A DNA stretch of 64,000 nucleotides, from contig JAZOVB010000231.1 in NCBI GenBank assembly GCA_045658425.1, positions 13,448 through 77,447 on the forward strand. Reading direction: 5' to 3'. Below, one piece after another: positions 9,355 through 17,930 of the stretch. This DNA is from SIG450 sp045658425 (GTDB lineage: Bacteria; Bacillota; Clostridia; UMGS1840; HGM11507). The position numbers and the translations under genes are program-made. The notes beneath the pieces were generated by a model. The model did not search any database and was not told the origin of the DNA. It saw only the letters and a list, made by a program, of their open reading frames with translations. Position 1 is the stretch's first letter, and each line of letters starts with the position of its first letter.

Positions 9355-10142
9355 TATCCAACAAGCTCAGGGTTGAAGTATTCTCCGTTTATAAGTACCT
9401 CAAAATGCAGATGTGCTCCTGTTGAGGTTCCTGTTTTACCAACTTTGCCGATATTTTGACCTCTTACAACTTCATCGCCTTTTGCTACAAGCAATTCTTG
9501 CGTAAGTCCGGCATATACGGTTTGAATATTATCTCTTTCAATTATGATGAAATATCCTCTTTCAGCGTTTCCGTATTCATCAGTTTCAGTTACGACATTA
9601 CCCATAAAGTCGTATGAGATTTGACGTGTTTCCGTCCAGCCTTCATTATTTGCTCTTGCTGATTTTACGGAAGTAATATTTCCTGCGTAATCGGATGTAT
9701 ATGTTTCGTAATCACTTCCAACTTCGGTTTTGATTTTATTGCCATAGTTGTCGTAGTAAATACTTGTAACCACTGACGGATTATTTTCACCACCAACCAC
9801 AGTTACGGTTTCCTTGCGATAATCGGCTGTAACATCATAGGAATATGTTTCTTTATACACAAGTGTTCCAGAGTTGTCATAAACCTCTTTTGTAAGTGGT
9901 CTTTGGAGAGTATCGTAGGTGTACTGTATTTTATTATATTCTTTCTGGTATCCATCCGAATTATAATCGTCGGTATAAATAATTCCGGTTTCAACATTAC
10001 CAAAAGAATCATAGTACAAATAATTATGGTCTAACGCCAAAGTTCTGTAACGTATATTTTTAATTTCCCTTTCAGCAGTATAGTAGGTTCTTATATTTTT
10101 ACCCAATTCATCTGACTTGTGTGATGCCTGCGACAGTATCAT
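9354..10142 (-). pseudogene. Rhs/YD-repeat fragment joined to the tail of an M23 peptidase
   Basis: Residues 1-200 are YD-repeat sequence (YDSFGNVETG, YDTLQRPLTKEVYDNSG, YDNYGNKIKTE, YDFMGNVVTETDEYGN). Residues about 205-262 switch abruptly to the C-terminal half of an M23 peptidase, with GQNIGKVGKTGTSTGAHLHF and the zinc-binding HLHFEV. The first M23 zinc motif (HxxxD) is absent, so the peptidase part cannot be active. There is no good ribosome binding site and no signal peptide at the 5' end, so both halves are truncated. It reads as a recombination product of an Rhs-type surface/toxin gene and a peptidase of a mobile element. Confidence 0.65.
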
Positions 10143-10166
10143 TAAAAATTGTTTATGTTTTATTTT

Positions 10167-10799
10167 TTATTTTTTATGTAAGCACTCCATAGCTTGTTCG
10201 GAGATTTGCTTCATTCCTAACTCAGTAGGATGACCATTTTCCTTGTCTATTTCTTTAAGACATAAATATTTAATTTCATTTTTTTCACAAGCTTCTACGA
10301 AACCTTTAGTGATTTCTTGTTTTAAATCAGTATTTATGATAACAATTACATCTTCAACAACTTCTTTTGCTCTGTTGATTAGGTAGCAAAATGCAGGCAA
10401 CACACACTTTAAATTATCATCAGTCCAATCAGAATACTTAAGATTTCCAACAGGAGCATCTATCCAAGAATCATTTGTTCCTCCGAATATAAACATCGTG
10501 TTGATTTTATTTTCGGTAAAAACTTTTTCGGCTATATATTTATCAATTCTGCTAACAAACGATGATTCAACATCATACGTTTCTCTTACTGTATTGCAAA
10601 TAGTTGAACCCGAAAAACTATCGTTAAGTATTATATTGAGGTTGTTTTCATTTGCCAATATTTTCCACCATGTTTTCTCTACGCCCTTAACAATTGGTTT
10701 TTCTTTTCTTTCATCGCTATAATAAAAGCGATACCCTGCTGGAATATATCCCTCATAAGTTGAATAACTGTCACCCATTATAAATATATTATTTTTCAT
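10167..10799 (-). CDS. SGNH/GDSL-family hydrolase
   Basis: A 210-residue intracellular protein (no signal peptide). Block I is MGDSYS with the nucleophile Ser11, block III is FGGTND at about 105-110, and the C-terminal block is NGHPTELGM with His190. These are the hallmarks of SGNH esterases, which remove acyl groups from sugars or lipids. GGAGG precedes the ATG at 10799. It lies downstream of the GH20/polysaccharide operon on the same strand, so a carbohydrate deacetylase role is plausible. However, element debris lies between, and the substrate is unknown. The second acid of the usual DxxH is replaced by N-G-H, which should be checked. Confidence 0.75.
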   Translation of the reverse strand: MKNNIFIMGDSYSTYEGYIPAGYRFYYSDERKEKPIVKGVEKTWWKILANENNLNIILNDSFSGSTICNTVRETYDVESSFVSRIDKYIAEKVFTENKINTMFIFGGTNDSWIDAPVGNLKYSDWTDDNLKCVLPAFCYLINRAKEVVEDVIVIINTDLKQEITKGFVEACEKNEIKYLCLKEIDKENGHPTELGMKQISEQAMECLHKK

Positions 10800-10906
10800 T
10801 TTTTTATACCTCCATTATATTTAACCTACCCGACATAGTAGCACACAACACTCCACATGTTTCATTTATGTAATTTGAGCCATAAGTATATGATTTATCG
10901 CTTTCA

Positions 10907-11320
10907 TCAGGATTTGTAACATCTAAGTTTGCCTACAAGAGAGCAGGCTTTCTTTACAACGTTTTTCCTTTCTGCAGATAAACTGTCGGAAAGGTTATCA
11001 ATAACATCTTGAGCAGTTGTATTAGAAATTGCAAGGCTCTGTGTAGTTCCTATAAAACCATCAGCATTTTCAAGCAAAGTTTCAAGATCTTCTTTTTGTT
11101 TTCGTGTAAAGCCATATTCTGAAATCATTTCATCTTTCGCCTTTGCATTAATTGTAATATATAAAATGATTTCATTTGTTCCTCCGTTTGTTACAGTTTC
11201 AGTTCGTTTTGTAATTGTATGCATATCCCAAAACACATCTTTGAGCTTTTGTTTTTTAGCATCATCAATAACTACAACATCCTGAACTGTTTCATCATTT
11301 ACTCTTGCAAAGATGGACAA
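10907..11320 (-). pseudogene. Truncated mobile-element lytic protein (NlpC/P60 type), copy 1
   Basis: The frame matches the first half of the protein at 33530-34252, sharing DVFWDMHTITKRTETVT, YGFTRKQKE, LETLLENADGFIGTTQSLAI and VVKK.CSLVGKL, then diverges just before the NlpC/P60 catalytic domain and ends after eight residues. Its 5' end is also lost: the only start is a TTG inside the hairpin at 11309-11335. Both ends are therefore recombination edges. Proteins of this type are cell-wall hydrolases of conjugative elements in Clostridia (family knowledge). Confidence 0.7.
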
Positions 11321-11335
11321 AAAGTGTCCATCTTT
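11309..11335. terminator. Hairpin at the end of the polysaccharide operon
   Basis: AAAGATGGACA (11309-11319) pairs perfectly with TGTCCATCTTT (11325-11335). It lies 4 bp after the GH20 stop codon on the minus strand. The T run is longer on the plus strand (five T) than on the minus strand (three T), so it is probably a weak terminator for the operon. Confidence 0.55.
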
Positions 11336-11339
11336 TTAA

Positions 11340-13178
11340 TTAAAATTCGTATGTATTCGTTGCTATTTTAGGATATTTGGTAAACGGACTGAATGTATAC
11401 GGAAGTATTTCCTCTTCAAGTTCTTCTATTATACTGATTTCTCCGTTTAAATACCCATCAATTCGTTCAAATGCAGTCAGTGCTCTTGCCTTAAGCCCTG
11501 CATATCTTATATCTATAACTTCCCATCCAAATGGTTTATTATATAAAAACCACAGTTTTTTATGCATTTTATGGCAAGCATCTATAAACAAATACAAATC
11601 ATTTTTCAGCAACGAAGCAATCTTTGAAAGTTCTTTTTTATCTTGTTTTTTATAAGCATCCCTTAATTTTTCCGCAATATAACATTTTATCTCCAAAGTT
11701 TTAAAAATGTATGCTATATATTCATAGTGAGGTTGCCATACATTTTTTGTTTTTGCATATTCGGAAAATTTTTCTGCATACTTACTATAATGCTCGCTCA
11801 TTGGTTGTTCTTTTAAATACAAATCCGCCTTTCCAAGCAAAATATCTTGATAAAACAAAGTTTTACCGTGAAATCTTTCCATAAAGGTTTTATTTTCAAT
11901 TCCTTTATCAAAAATATTCTGATATGCACTCATATTTTCAAACATTTCCGGACTTGTCCCTGTTATACACTCAAATCTTTCACGATATTTTTTTTCATTA
12001 CCGTAAGCATATTCCGCTGCATAACAAAGAGTGAGCAAACTGTAAAAATGATTACATTCATTGCCATTATCTCCCCACACAGTTATAATAGTTTCATCTA
12101 TATTATGTTTACTGCATGCCTTTAGTGCCAACTCCGTACATTCGAGTGCATAGTTTGTTTCGGGAAGATGCCCCGACCATGTCCATGCACCCCCGAAAAA
12201 TATTACCTCTCTTTTTAGTTTCTTATGCTTTTTCAGCATATAATCATCGCAACCATATTCTTCGCCGTAATGCCAGTATATAAGAGTGACGTTTTTGGGA
12301 ATTTTTGATATAGTATCGTCTGTTATTTCAGAGTCTTTATCATAATAATATCCTTTCTGTGAAGACATATTAAAAAACATATCACTGTAAATCATAGCTT
12401 GAACATCAAGTTTATCGGTGATTTCAAAAACTTTATTAAGATGCTTTAAATAAATTTCCCTGGAATTTTTATACCCGTTTTTCTTAAGATAATTTCCAAG
12501 ACCTAAAGTATGAGTTTCATCCATGCCAAGTACTATTTTATTTGTTCTGAACGGTTCAAGAACTGATTTTATCATACTTTCAATAAATAAGTAGGTTTTT
12601 TCTTCTCCTACCATTAATTCTCCATGAGTATCTTTAACATCAAAAGACTCTTCATGTTGTAAATACTGATAATGGTGCCCCAAAGCCTGAATACTTGGTA
12701 TTACTTCAATACCATAATTAAACCCGTAATTATCAATTTCTTTAAGTTCTTCTTTTGTATATCTTCCCCTTAGATATCCGAAATATTTTCTTTCAGGAAC
12801 TTCAAACATATCCTCCATATATAAATAAAGTTTATTCATTCCCATTTTTGCCATATAATCCATATATTCTTTAAGTGAACTGACAGTAAGTGCAGCATTT
12901 CTTGATAAATCAAGTTGTACTCCTGCATTTTTTATTTTTGACGGTTCCGATATATTAAGTTTATTCCGAGCATCTTTAATTAAACTTAAAGCCCTGAAAA
13001 AGTATACTTTTTTTTGGTATATAATTTTGTATATCCCGTCTTTATATTTTATTTCATTGCTTTCTCCGCGTTCTGCAGTAATATTGATATCCTCCAAAAT
13101 AAAACTTTCTTTGATATACTCTTTTAATTGATTTATACCATCTTTTAATTCTTCAGGCAGAAATTTAAAGTTTATCAT
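11340..13178 (-). CDS. Glycoside hydrolase family 20-like beta-N-acetylhexosaminidase
   Basis: A 612-residue cytoplasmic enzyme (no signal peptide). The TIM-barrel signatures are YMAKMGMNKLYLYMED, EVIPSIQALGHHYQYLQH, and the catalytic Asp-Glu pair in VLGMDETHTLGLG (about residue 217). The YWHYGEEYG and TVWGDNGNEC strands follow. GH20 enzymes use substrate-assisted catalysis to release terminal GlcNAc or GalNAc. AAAGGAC lies before the ATG at 13178. It is the last gene of the operon with the two heparinase-like lyases, which fits intracellular trimming of oligosaccharides released outside from an amino-sugar-containing polymer such as a glycosaminoglycan. That substrate is inferred. Confidence 0.8.
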   Translation of the reverse strand: MINFKFLPEELKDGINQLKEYIKESFILEDINITAERGESNEIKYKDGIYKIIYQKKVYFFRALSLIKDARNKLNISEPSKIKNAGVQLDLSRNAALTVSSLKEYMDYMAKMGMNKLYLYMEDMFEVPERKYFGYLRGRYTKEELKEIDNYGFNYGIEVIPSIQALGHHYQYLQHEESFDVKDTHGELMVGEEKTYLFIESMIKSVLEPFRTNKIVLGMDETHTLGLGNYLKKNGYKNSREIYLKHLNKVFEITDKLDVQAMIYSDMFFNMSSQKGYYYDKDSEITDDTISKIPKNVTLIYWHYGEEYGCDDYMLKKHKKLKREVIFFGGAWTWSGHLPETNYALECTELALKACSKHNIDETIITVWGDNGNECNHFYSLLTLCYAAEYAYGNEKKYRERFECITGTSPEMFENMSAYQNIFDKGIENKTFMERFHGKTLFYQDILLGKADLYLKEQPMSEHYSKYAEKFSEYAKTKNVWQPHYEYIAYIFKTLEIKCYIAEKLRDAYKKQDKKELSKIASLLKNDLYLFIDACHKMHKKLWFLYNKPFGWEVIDIRYAGLKARALTAFERIDGYLNGEISIIEELEEEILPYTFSPFTKYPKIATNTYEF

Positions 13179-13196
13179 TTTTATTTGTCCTTTCGT

Positions 13197-13337
13197 TTAT
13201 GAATAGAGATTATAAGATGTTATTGCATTTTCATATTCGAACCCCGGTGACTTTTCCTGCCAGTCCGACAATGAAGAAATTTTATAATTATTTAATATGC
13301 ATTTCTCTTCAATAATCGGTTTATTATATTCTTTCAT
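13197..13337 (-). CDS. Short peptide 1 of a homologous pair (46 aa)
   Basis: MKEYNKPIIEEKCILNNYKI, then a tail with SDWQEKSPGFEY and ending NAITSYNLYS. A GGGAGG site stands at good spacing. It fits neatly between the lyase stop (21 bp upstream) and the GH20 start (19 bp downstream). It aligns along its whole length with the peptide at 16546-16692: Met1, Tyr4, Lys6, Pro7, Glu10, Cys13, then Leu, Trp, Gly, Tyr, Ala, Ile, Tyr, Leu and Ser are shared. The leader-like YxKPxxE start resembles the YxxP motif of RiPP leader peptides, but no modification enzyme is present in the window. Function unknown. Confidence 0.65.
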   Translation of the reverse strand: MKEYNKPIIEEKCILNNYKISSLSDWQEKSPGFEYENAITSYNLYS

Positions 13338-13357
13338 ATTTTTATTCCTCCCTTTTG

Positions 13358-16300
13358 CTACTCAAAAACAAGTAAGCTGTTTTTGGAATACTCTGTTATT
13401 TCTTCTCCCTCTGATGTTCGATATATTGCATAATTTCTTACATAATAAGAAGATTTTTCTTTTCTTTCATCAATTAATTCAATTCCGAAATATGTTACTC
13501 CTGAAATATTTTTATTAACCCCCTCATATTTCCTTACTGTTTTCCCATCAACATCGGAAATCTCGGGGTATTCTTTTTTTTCAGAATATAAGGTTCCGCT
13601 TTCAATAAGTTCTGTTTCAGGACTATTTGAAGCAATTCCATAAATTATTACAGAATTCTTGTCTTCATCAACTGAATAAAAATCCAAAAGACATACAGTA
13701 AAATCTATTTCCAAATTATCCGTAAGCAGTGTATCAGAAGGATTTGAATTTTCTCCCGACTTATATATTCCTACCATATTCATATAATCTTTATAAGAAA
13801 TATTAACATCCATAACATTGGCACAATCAGTCAGTGCCACATAAAGTTTGTTATTTATTTTAACAGGAGGGTATTTTGTATAATGAGATTTATAGTTTTC
13901 ATATTTCGAGTATCTTTCCACAATATAATCGCCCTCGTTAAACACAATATATCTGTCTTTATTGATTAATTTTTCACCATTATCAAGAACTTGATGTTCA
14001 TAACCAAAATAATCAGCTATTTCCTCTAAAGAAATATACGCAGTATTATATCTGTACTCTGTGTTGATATTCTCAAAGTGGTTTTCATTAAACACATAAA
14101 TATTTCTCCCCTGCTTTGCTTTGGAATTTGAGTATATACTTAAATCTTTTTTATAAATTCCATCACCAAGATATTTAAGAGTATATTCTCCGCAAGGTGC
14201 CACAAAGGATAAAACTCCGCCTTCGGAAGTAACATTGGCTGTAAATTCAGTATTATCCGAGTAAATTTCCCATTTTCCCGCTTTGAGATTATCAATCTTA
14301 TAAATAAGCGGAAACTCTGTTTCATTTGCCGATATTTTAATTTCATTTTCTGTACGTTCATCTGATAAGGAAATATATGAAACTCTGTCTTTAATCTGAA
14401 CGCCGACATAATCATCCGCTTCAAGCATCTGAATTGACAAAGGCTCAATATCATCTTTATCTTCGCTTACCCAAAGTACATTTAAAAAATACTCCGTTTC
14501 TTCTTCTTTAGATTTATAAGAAATCTCTGTCCTGTAATCCCCTGTTTCCATATCGCGTACGGTCGGTGAATAATTAGTACCTTCTACCATCCATTCTTCA
14601 CCTTCTCCGCCTACAATATCTATTTGCAGGTTATCTTTTTCGGGTAATAAAACAGTATTTATAAGACGTCCTGAATACCCGTTTTCACTGTTTTTTATGG
14701 TAATAGTATTTTCATCTACACCAGGCTCAAAAACAGAATGTAATAACCATTTTTTTTCATAATTCACCTGAGTTTCATCTGATACAATCTTATCAAAAAC
14801 AATAAGCGCACCGGGATATACATCATCAAAGAAATTTTCAAACATAAAAGTCCTTGTGTACTTTTCAGCTTTACCGTTATATGCCTTTGTCAAATCTCCT
14901 TTTAAATATGTATAAGACGGAGAATGTAAATCTTCCCCATAATCATACCCTAAAACTTCTCCGTATTCAGTTGCCCATCCCTTAATATCCTCAAAAGTAT
15001 TAGTATTATTTATATATGTAGGAGGCTGCTGCCCACCTGCAACAGGATATGCCTCTCCGTAAAAAGAAGTTTCTTCAGGGTTAATTATAAGAAGAGAATT
15101 GTGTGCAATAGTTTGCTTGTTATATCCATAATCATGCGGGGTTCCAAAATAATCATAATATCCGCTGTCGATAGCCAAAGGTCCTTTGTAATATATTTCA
15201 AATTCTCCCGAATCAAGATGCCCGTGTCCTTTAAAAAATCTTTCCGGAGTTTTCATTGAAACCATAAGTACATCTGAATCTTTGCCTTCTTCCCAGCCTG
15301 TTCTTGCAGTCATAACACCCGAATGATAACCGTACCATCTGGAAAGAGGTAACTCTGAAATTGACTTTAGTCCGATTTTTGGATTATCAAGAATAAGAAA
15401 ATGTACTCTGCTTACCTGATAATTATTCGGTCCTATGCTTTCTGAAAGTTTTTTTCCTGATGCACGGTAAAATTCCTGTCTGTAATACGGGTCGTTATAC
15501 AAATTACCCGCAAGAAAACTTACAGGACCTATACCATAGTAGGAGTCTATCCCGATATTATCATCACCATCACTTGTAAAACTTCCGTCCGGTCTTCTGC
15601 TGTATATAAAGTGATATACTATTTCCCTTTGATTTGAAGATAAATATTCTCCGCAATCAATTGTATTTAATATCCACTTAAGATATAACTCGTATGTGTG
15701 TCTTTCGCTTCCGTATTTTTCTCCCTGATTATGAAATGAACTTTCATAAAAGTAATTAAGGGTAGGTATAAATTCATTAAAAATTCTATCAGAAATAAAA
15801 TCATAATATTCAGGATATTCGTCAGCAACGGCTATGGAAAATGAAAAAAGATCTTTCATAAGCTGAGCTTCCATACTATGCCCTGAAATATATGCTTTTT
15901 CCGCTGCGGGAGGCCATCCTATTTCCATATTCCCTGCATGTTTAACACAAAGTGTTACTATCGTTTCTTTCTGGTCTTCAGTCAGTTTATCATAACACCA
16001 GTCATATACTTCCGCTGCAGTAAAAATCATTTGCCCTATATCTCTTGTTACGGTTACATCATCCTTGTTTGATATTTCAACCGGTTCAAAAGTACTAAGA
16101 TAATTTATAATTCCATTAACAGATTTTGTTGCATAATTTTCATCTTCATATAAAAGATAAAAAAATGCATTGGCCTCTATGTACTGCAGATAATCTCTGT
16201 TACGATTGGTTGATGCTTCCTCACCTAAAGGAGATAACATACAATCGTATTCATTGTTTGCAGATTCTAAAACTGTATTATATACTGACAGATGCTCTTT

Positions 16301-16498
16301 ACAATTAAGATTTTCTTTTATCGTTGCTATATCTTTATTTCTTACAAGCAATCTCGGGTGTTCGTTCGGCAACTCAGGTGCTTTCAGTGTACCTGAAAGC
16401 ATATCTTCCGCATTAATATTATATGAATCACACAATCCTGTAACTGTCAATAAAGAAAGAATCAAGATTGCTATTATAAAAAATTTTATATATTTCAT
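13358..16498 (-). CDS. Secreted heparinase II/III-like polysaccharide lyase with stalk domain
   Basis: A 1046-residue protein with a signal peptide (residues 1-23). The N-terminal (alpha/alpha) toroid begins NEHPRLLVRNKDIATIKENL. The heparinase II/III beta-sandwich carries FKGHGHLDSGEFEIYYKGPL with the conserved HxHxDxG at about residue 424, and QTIAHNSLLI near 469. Residues about 780-930 resemble copper-amine-oxidase-N stalk repeats (YISLEEIADYFGY, KINNKLYVALTDCANVM). Lyases of this family cleave uronic-acid polymers by beta-elimination outside the cell. It is homologous to the 1187-residue protein upstream in the operon. No SLH domain is present, so it may be soluble or held by other operon proteins. 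Confidence 0.85.
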   Translation of the reverse strand: MKYIKFFIIAILILSLLTVTGLCDSYNINAEDMLSGTLKAPELPNEHPRLLVRNKDIATIKENLNCKEHLSVYNTVLESANNEYDCMLSPLGEEASTNRNRDYLQYIEANAFFYLLYEDENYATKSVNGIINYLSTFEPVEISNKDDVTVTRDIGQMIFTAAEVYDWCYDKLTEDQKETIVTLCVKHAGNMEIGWPPAAEKAYISGHSMEAQLMKDLFSFSIAVADEYPEYYDFISDRIFNEFIPTLNYFYESSFHNQGEKYGSERHTYELYLKWILNTIDCGEYLSSNQREIVYHFIYSRRPDGSFTSDGDDNIGIDSYYGIGPVSFLAGNLYNDPYYRQEFYRASGKKLSESIGPNNYQVSRVHFLILDNPKIGLKSISELPLSRWYGYHSGVMTARTGWEEGKDSDVLMVSMKTPERFFKGHGHLDSGEFEIYYKGPLAIDSGYYDYFGTPHDYGYNKQTIAHNSLLIINPEETSFYGEAYPVAGGQQPPTYINNTNTFEDIKGWATEYGEVLGYDYGEDLHSPSYTYLKGDLTKAYNGKAEKYTRTFMFENFFDDVYPGALIVFDKIVSDETQVNYEKKWLLHSVFEPGVDENTITIKNSENGYSGRLINTVLLPEKDNLQIDIVGGEGEEWMVEGTNYSPTVRDMETGDYRTEISYKSKEEETEYFLNVLWVSEDKDDIEPLSIQMLEADDYVGVQIKDRVSYISLSDERTENEIKISANETEFPLIYKIDNLKAGKWEIYSDNTEFTANVTSEGGVLSFVAPCGEYTLKYLGDGIYKKDLSIYSNSKAKQGRNIYVFNENHFENINTEYRYNTAYISLEEIADYFGYEHQVLDNGEKLINKDRYIVFNEGDYIVERYSKYENYKSHYTKYPPVKINNKLYVALTDCANVMDVNISYKDYMNMVGIYKSGENSNPSDTLLTDNLEIDFTVCLLDFYSVDEDKNSVIIYGIASNSPETELIESGTLYSEKKEYPEISDVDGKTVRKYEGVNKNISGVTYFGIELIDERKEKSSYYVRNYAIYRTSEGEEITEYSKNSLLVFE

Positions 16499-16513
16499 TT
16501 TTCACCTCTAAAA

Positions 16514-16540
16514 AAGAGAAACGCGAATTGCGTTTCTCTT
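16514..16540 (-). terminator. Internal terminator/attenuator in the polysaccharide operon
   Basis: AAGAGAAACGC (16514-16524) pairs perfectly with GCGTTTCTCTT (16530-16540). On the minus strand it is followed by a run of six T. It lies between short peptide 2 and the 1046-residue lyase, with only 48 bp between those genes and no clear promoter, so it probably lowers rather than stops read-through. Confidence 0.75.
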
Positions 16541-16545
16541 GTCTG

Positions 16546-16692
16546 TTATGAACCCAATACATAAGTGCTTATTCCTGCATCTTTATAAAGCTCCCCATCT
16601 GCAGAGTTCAGCCATTCATCAAGCCCCGCTGCAATAACCTCTTTAGAATATACACATAAGGTTTCCAGTTCCGGTTTTGTATATTTTCTCAT
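16546..16692 (-). CDS. Short peptide 2 of a homologous pair (48 aa)
   Basis: MRKYTKPELETLCVYSKEVI, then AAGLDEWLNSADGELYKDAG and ISTYVLGS. The start at 16692 is chosen over the ATG at 16698 because the GGAGG at 16700-16704 is correctly spaced only for it. That ribosome site overlaps the stop region of the preceding gene, so translation is probably coupled. A strong terminator follows within 6 bp, so this peptide is the last product of a short transcript and should be made in excess over the downstream lyase. It is a homologue of the peptide at 13197-13337. Function unknown. Confidence 0.65.
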   Translation of the reverse strand: MRKYTKPELETLCVYSKEVIAAGLDEWLNSADGELYKDAGISTYVLGS

Positions 16693-16704
16693 TGCCATTC
16701 CTCC

Positions 16705-17907
16705 TTACTCAACAGGTTCAAAATATGTAACATCAATTGTGAATGAAGAGTTAGAGGATGCATCCAGTCCTGCATGTACTGCTACATATTCACCCTTAGT
16801 ATCTTCACTATAAGAAATTCTAACAGTCAGGTTAAAATCATCTTTTCCAGTAAATTCAGAAGCATTTAAAATAACATCTGCATATTTATCAAAAGTGTTA
16901 ACTCTCTGTTGATTCTGGCCTGCAAATGGACTTAAATCAAAATATTTAATATCAATACTTCCGATATTTGCACCTTTTTCAAAAAATCCTTTATATGAAT
17001 TTGATGTTGTCCAATTATAAACGCATTTGAATATATCCAATTTAGCAGTTACATCTTCACGTATTGTATGTCGAGCATATAAATTGAGTTTAACATCGGT
17101 GCTGACAAATTTTTCAGGAAGTTTGGAAGTATCCATCATAATATTTAGTTCTGATGTAGAACCACCGTAAAAATCATTCATTGTTTTAAAAGTTTTAATG
17201 TCTTTTGCCTCCATAGATGTATCAACAGTATAACTGTATGCAGAATTTGTTTTTACAGTATTTTTACTAATAGATAATGTTGCCTGTTTTAACTCAACAA
17301 GGGTAACAGTATAAGTTTTAGTTTCTGCACCATTTTCTACAAGAACAGTTAAAATATTATCCTCTACTGATTTCGTTACTGAGGCATTTTCATCAACAGG
17401 AGTTACACTTACTGAATCTTCTGAAAGTGTAATGTTGTTTTCCGCATTATAAAGGTAATATTCAGTTGTTTCGCTGTTAAATTCAGGATAAACTGTTCCT
17501 ATTTCCGATGAAATTGTGCCTAAAGAAGCATCGGATTTAACTGACATTTCAGTTTCGTTAACAGAAATCACATCCGCTTCTTCTCTTCCCTTAGCATTCA
17601 CTGCATAAGGCGTAACATCATAAATTCCGCCAAACAGATTATTGCGGTCAGCAAGTCCGATTATAAACTTATTACCGTAATTTTTTGATTGGGTATATTG
17701 TTCCGGCTCAAGTTTATAATCCTTACCATCTACAGACAATCCGACTTCGGTATCTCCCTCGTCAAAAGTACCTGCAAAATATACCCATTCTTCTCCGTTT
17801 TCGTCTGTCGCTTTAAACCAATAGTTAATTGTAACAGCTGCAAACGATGTGATTGCTATTGACATTGTAAGAACAACTGCAATCACAAGACATAATAATT
17901 TTTTCAT
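16705..17907 (-). CDS. Secreted protein with cadherin-like and CBM96/DNRLRE-like domains
   Basis: A 400-residue protein with a signal peptide (cleavage after about residue 23). Residues about 125-210 resemble the cadherin-like beta-sandwich repeat (YPEFNSETTEYYLYNA ... TKTYTVTLVEL). Residues about 220-400 form a beta-rich domain (TDVKLNLYARHTI ... LTVRISYSEDTKGEYVAVHA), similar in style to the last domain of the protein at 25893-27089 and to CBM96/DNRLRE carbohydrate-binding domains. There are no catalytic motifs and no anchor. In the operon it most likely binds polysaccharide; this is inference from fold type and neighbours. Confidence 0.6.
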   Translation of the reverse strand: MKKLLCLVIAVVLTMSIAITSFAAVTINYWFKATDENGEEWVYFAGTFDEGDTEVGLSVDGKDYKLEPEQYTQSKNYGNKFIIGLADRNNLFGGIYDVTPYAVNAKGREEADVISVNETEMSVKSDASLGTISSEIGTVYPEFNSETTEYYLYNAENNITLSEDSVSVTPVDENASVTKSVEDNILTVLVENGAETKTYTVTLVELKQATLSISKNTVKTNSAYSYTVDTSMEAKDIKTFKTMNDFYGGSTSELNIMMDTSKLPEKFVSTDVKLNLYARHTIREDVTAKLDIFKCVYNWTTSNSYKGFFEKGANIGSIDIKYFDLSPFAGQNQQRVNTFDKYADVILNASEFTGKDDFNLTVRISYSEDTKGEYVAVHAGLDASSNSSFTIDVTYFEPVE

Positions 17908-17930
17908 TATTATCTCATCCTTTCTTTTTT

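Noticed and set aside
13197..16692. Reading the two short peptides as lasso-peptide precursors
   Set aside because: The leader motif is similar, but no lasso cyclase, leader peptidase or RRE gene lies in the window.
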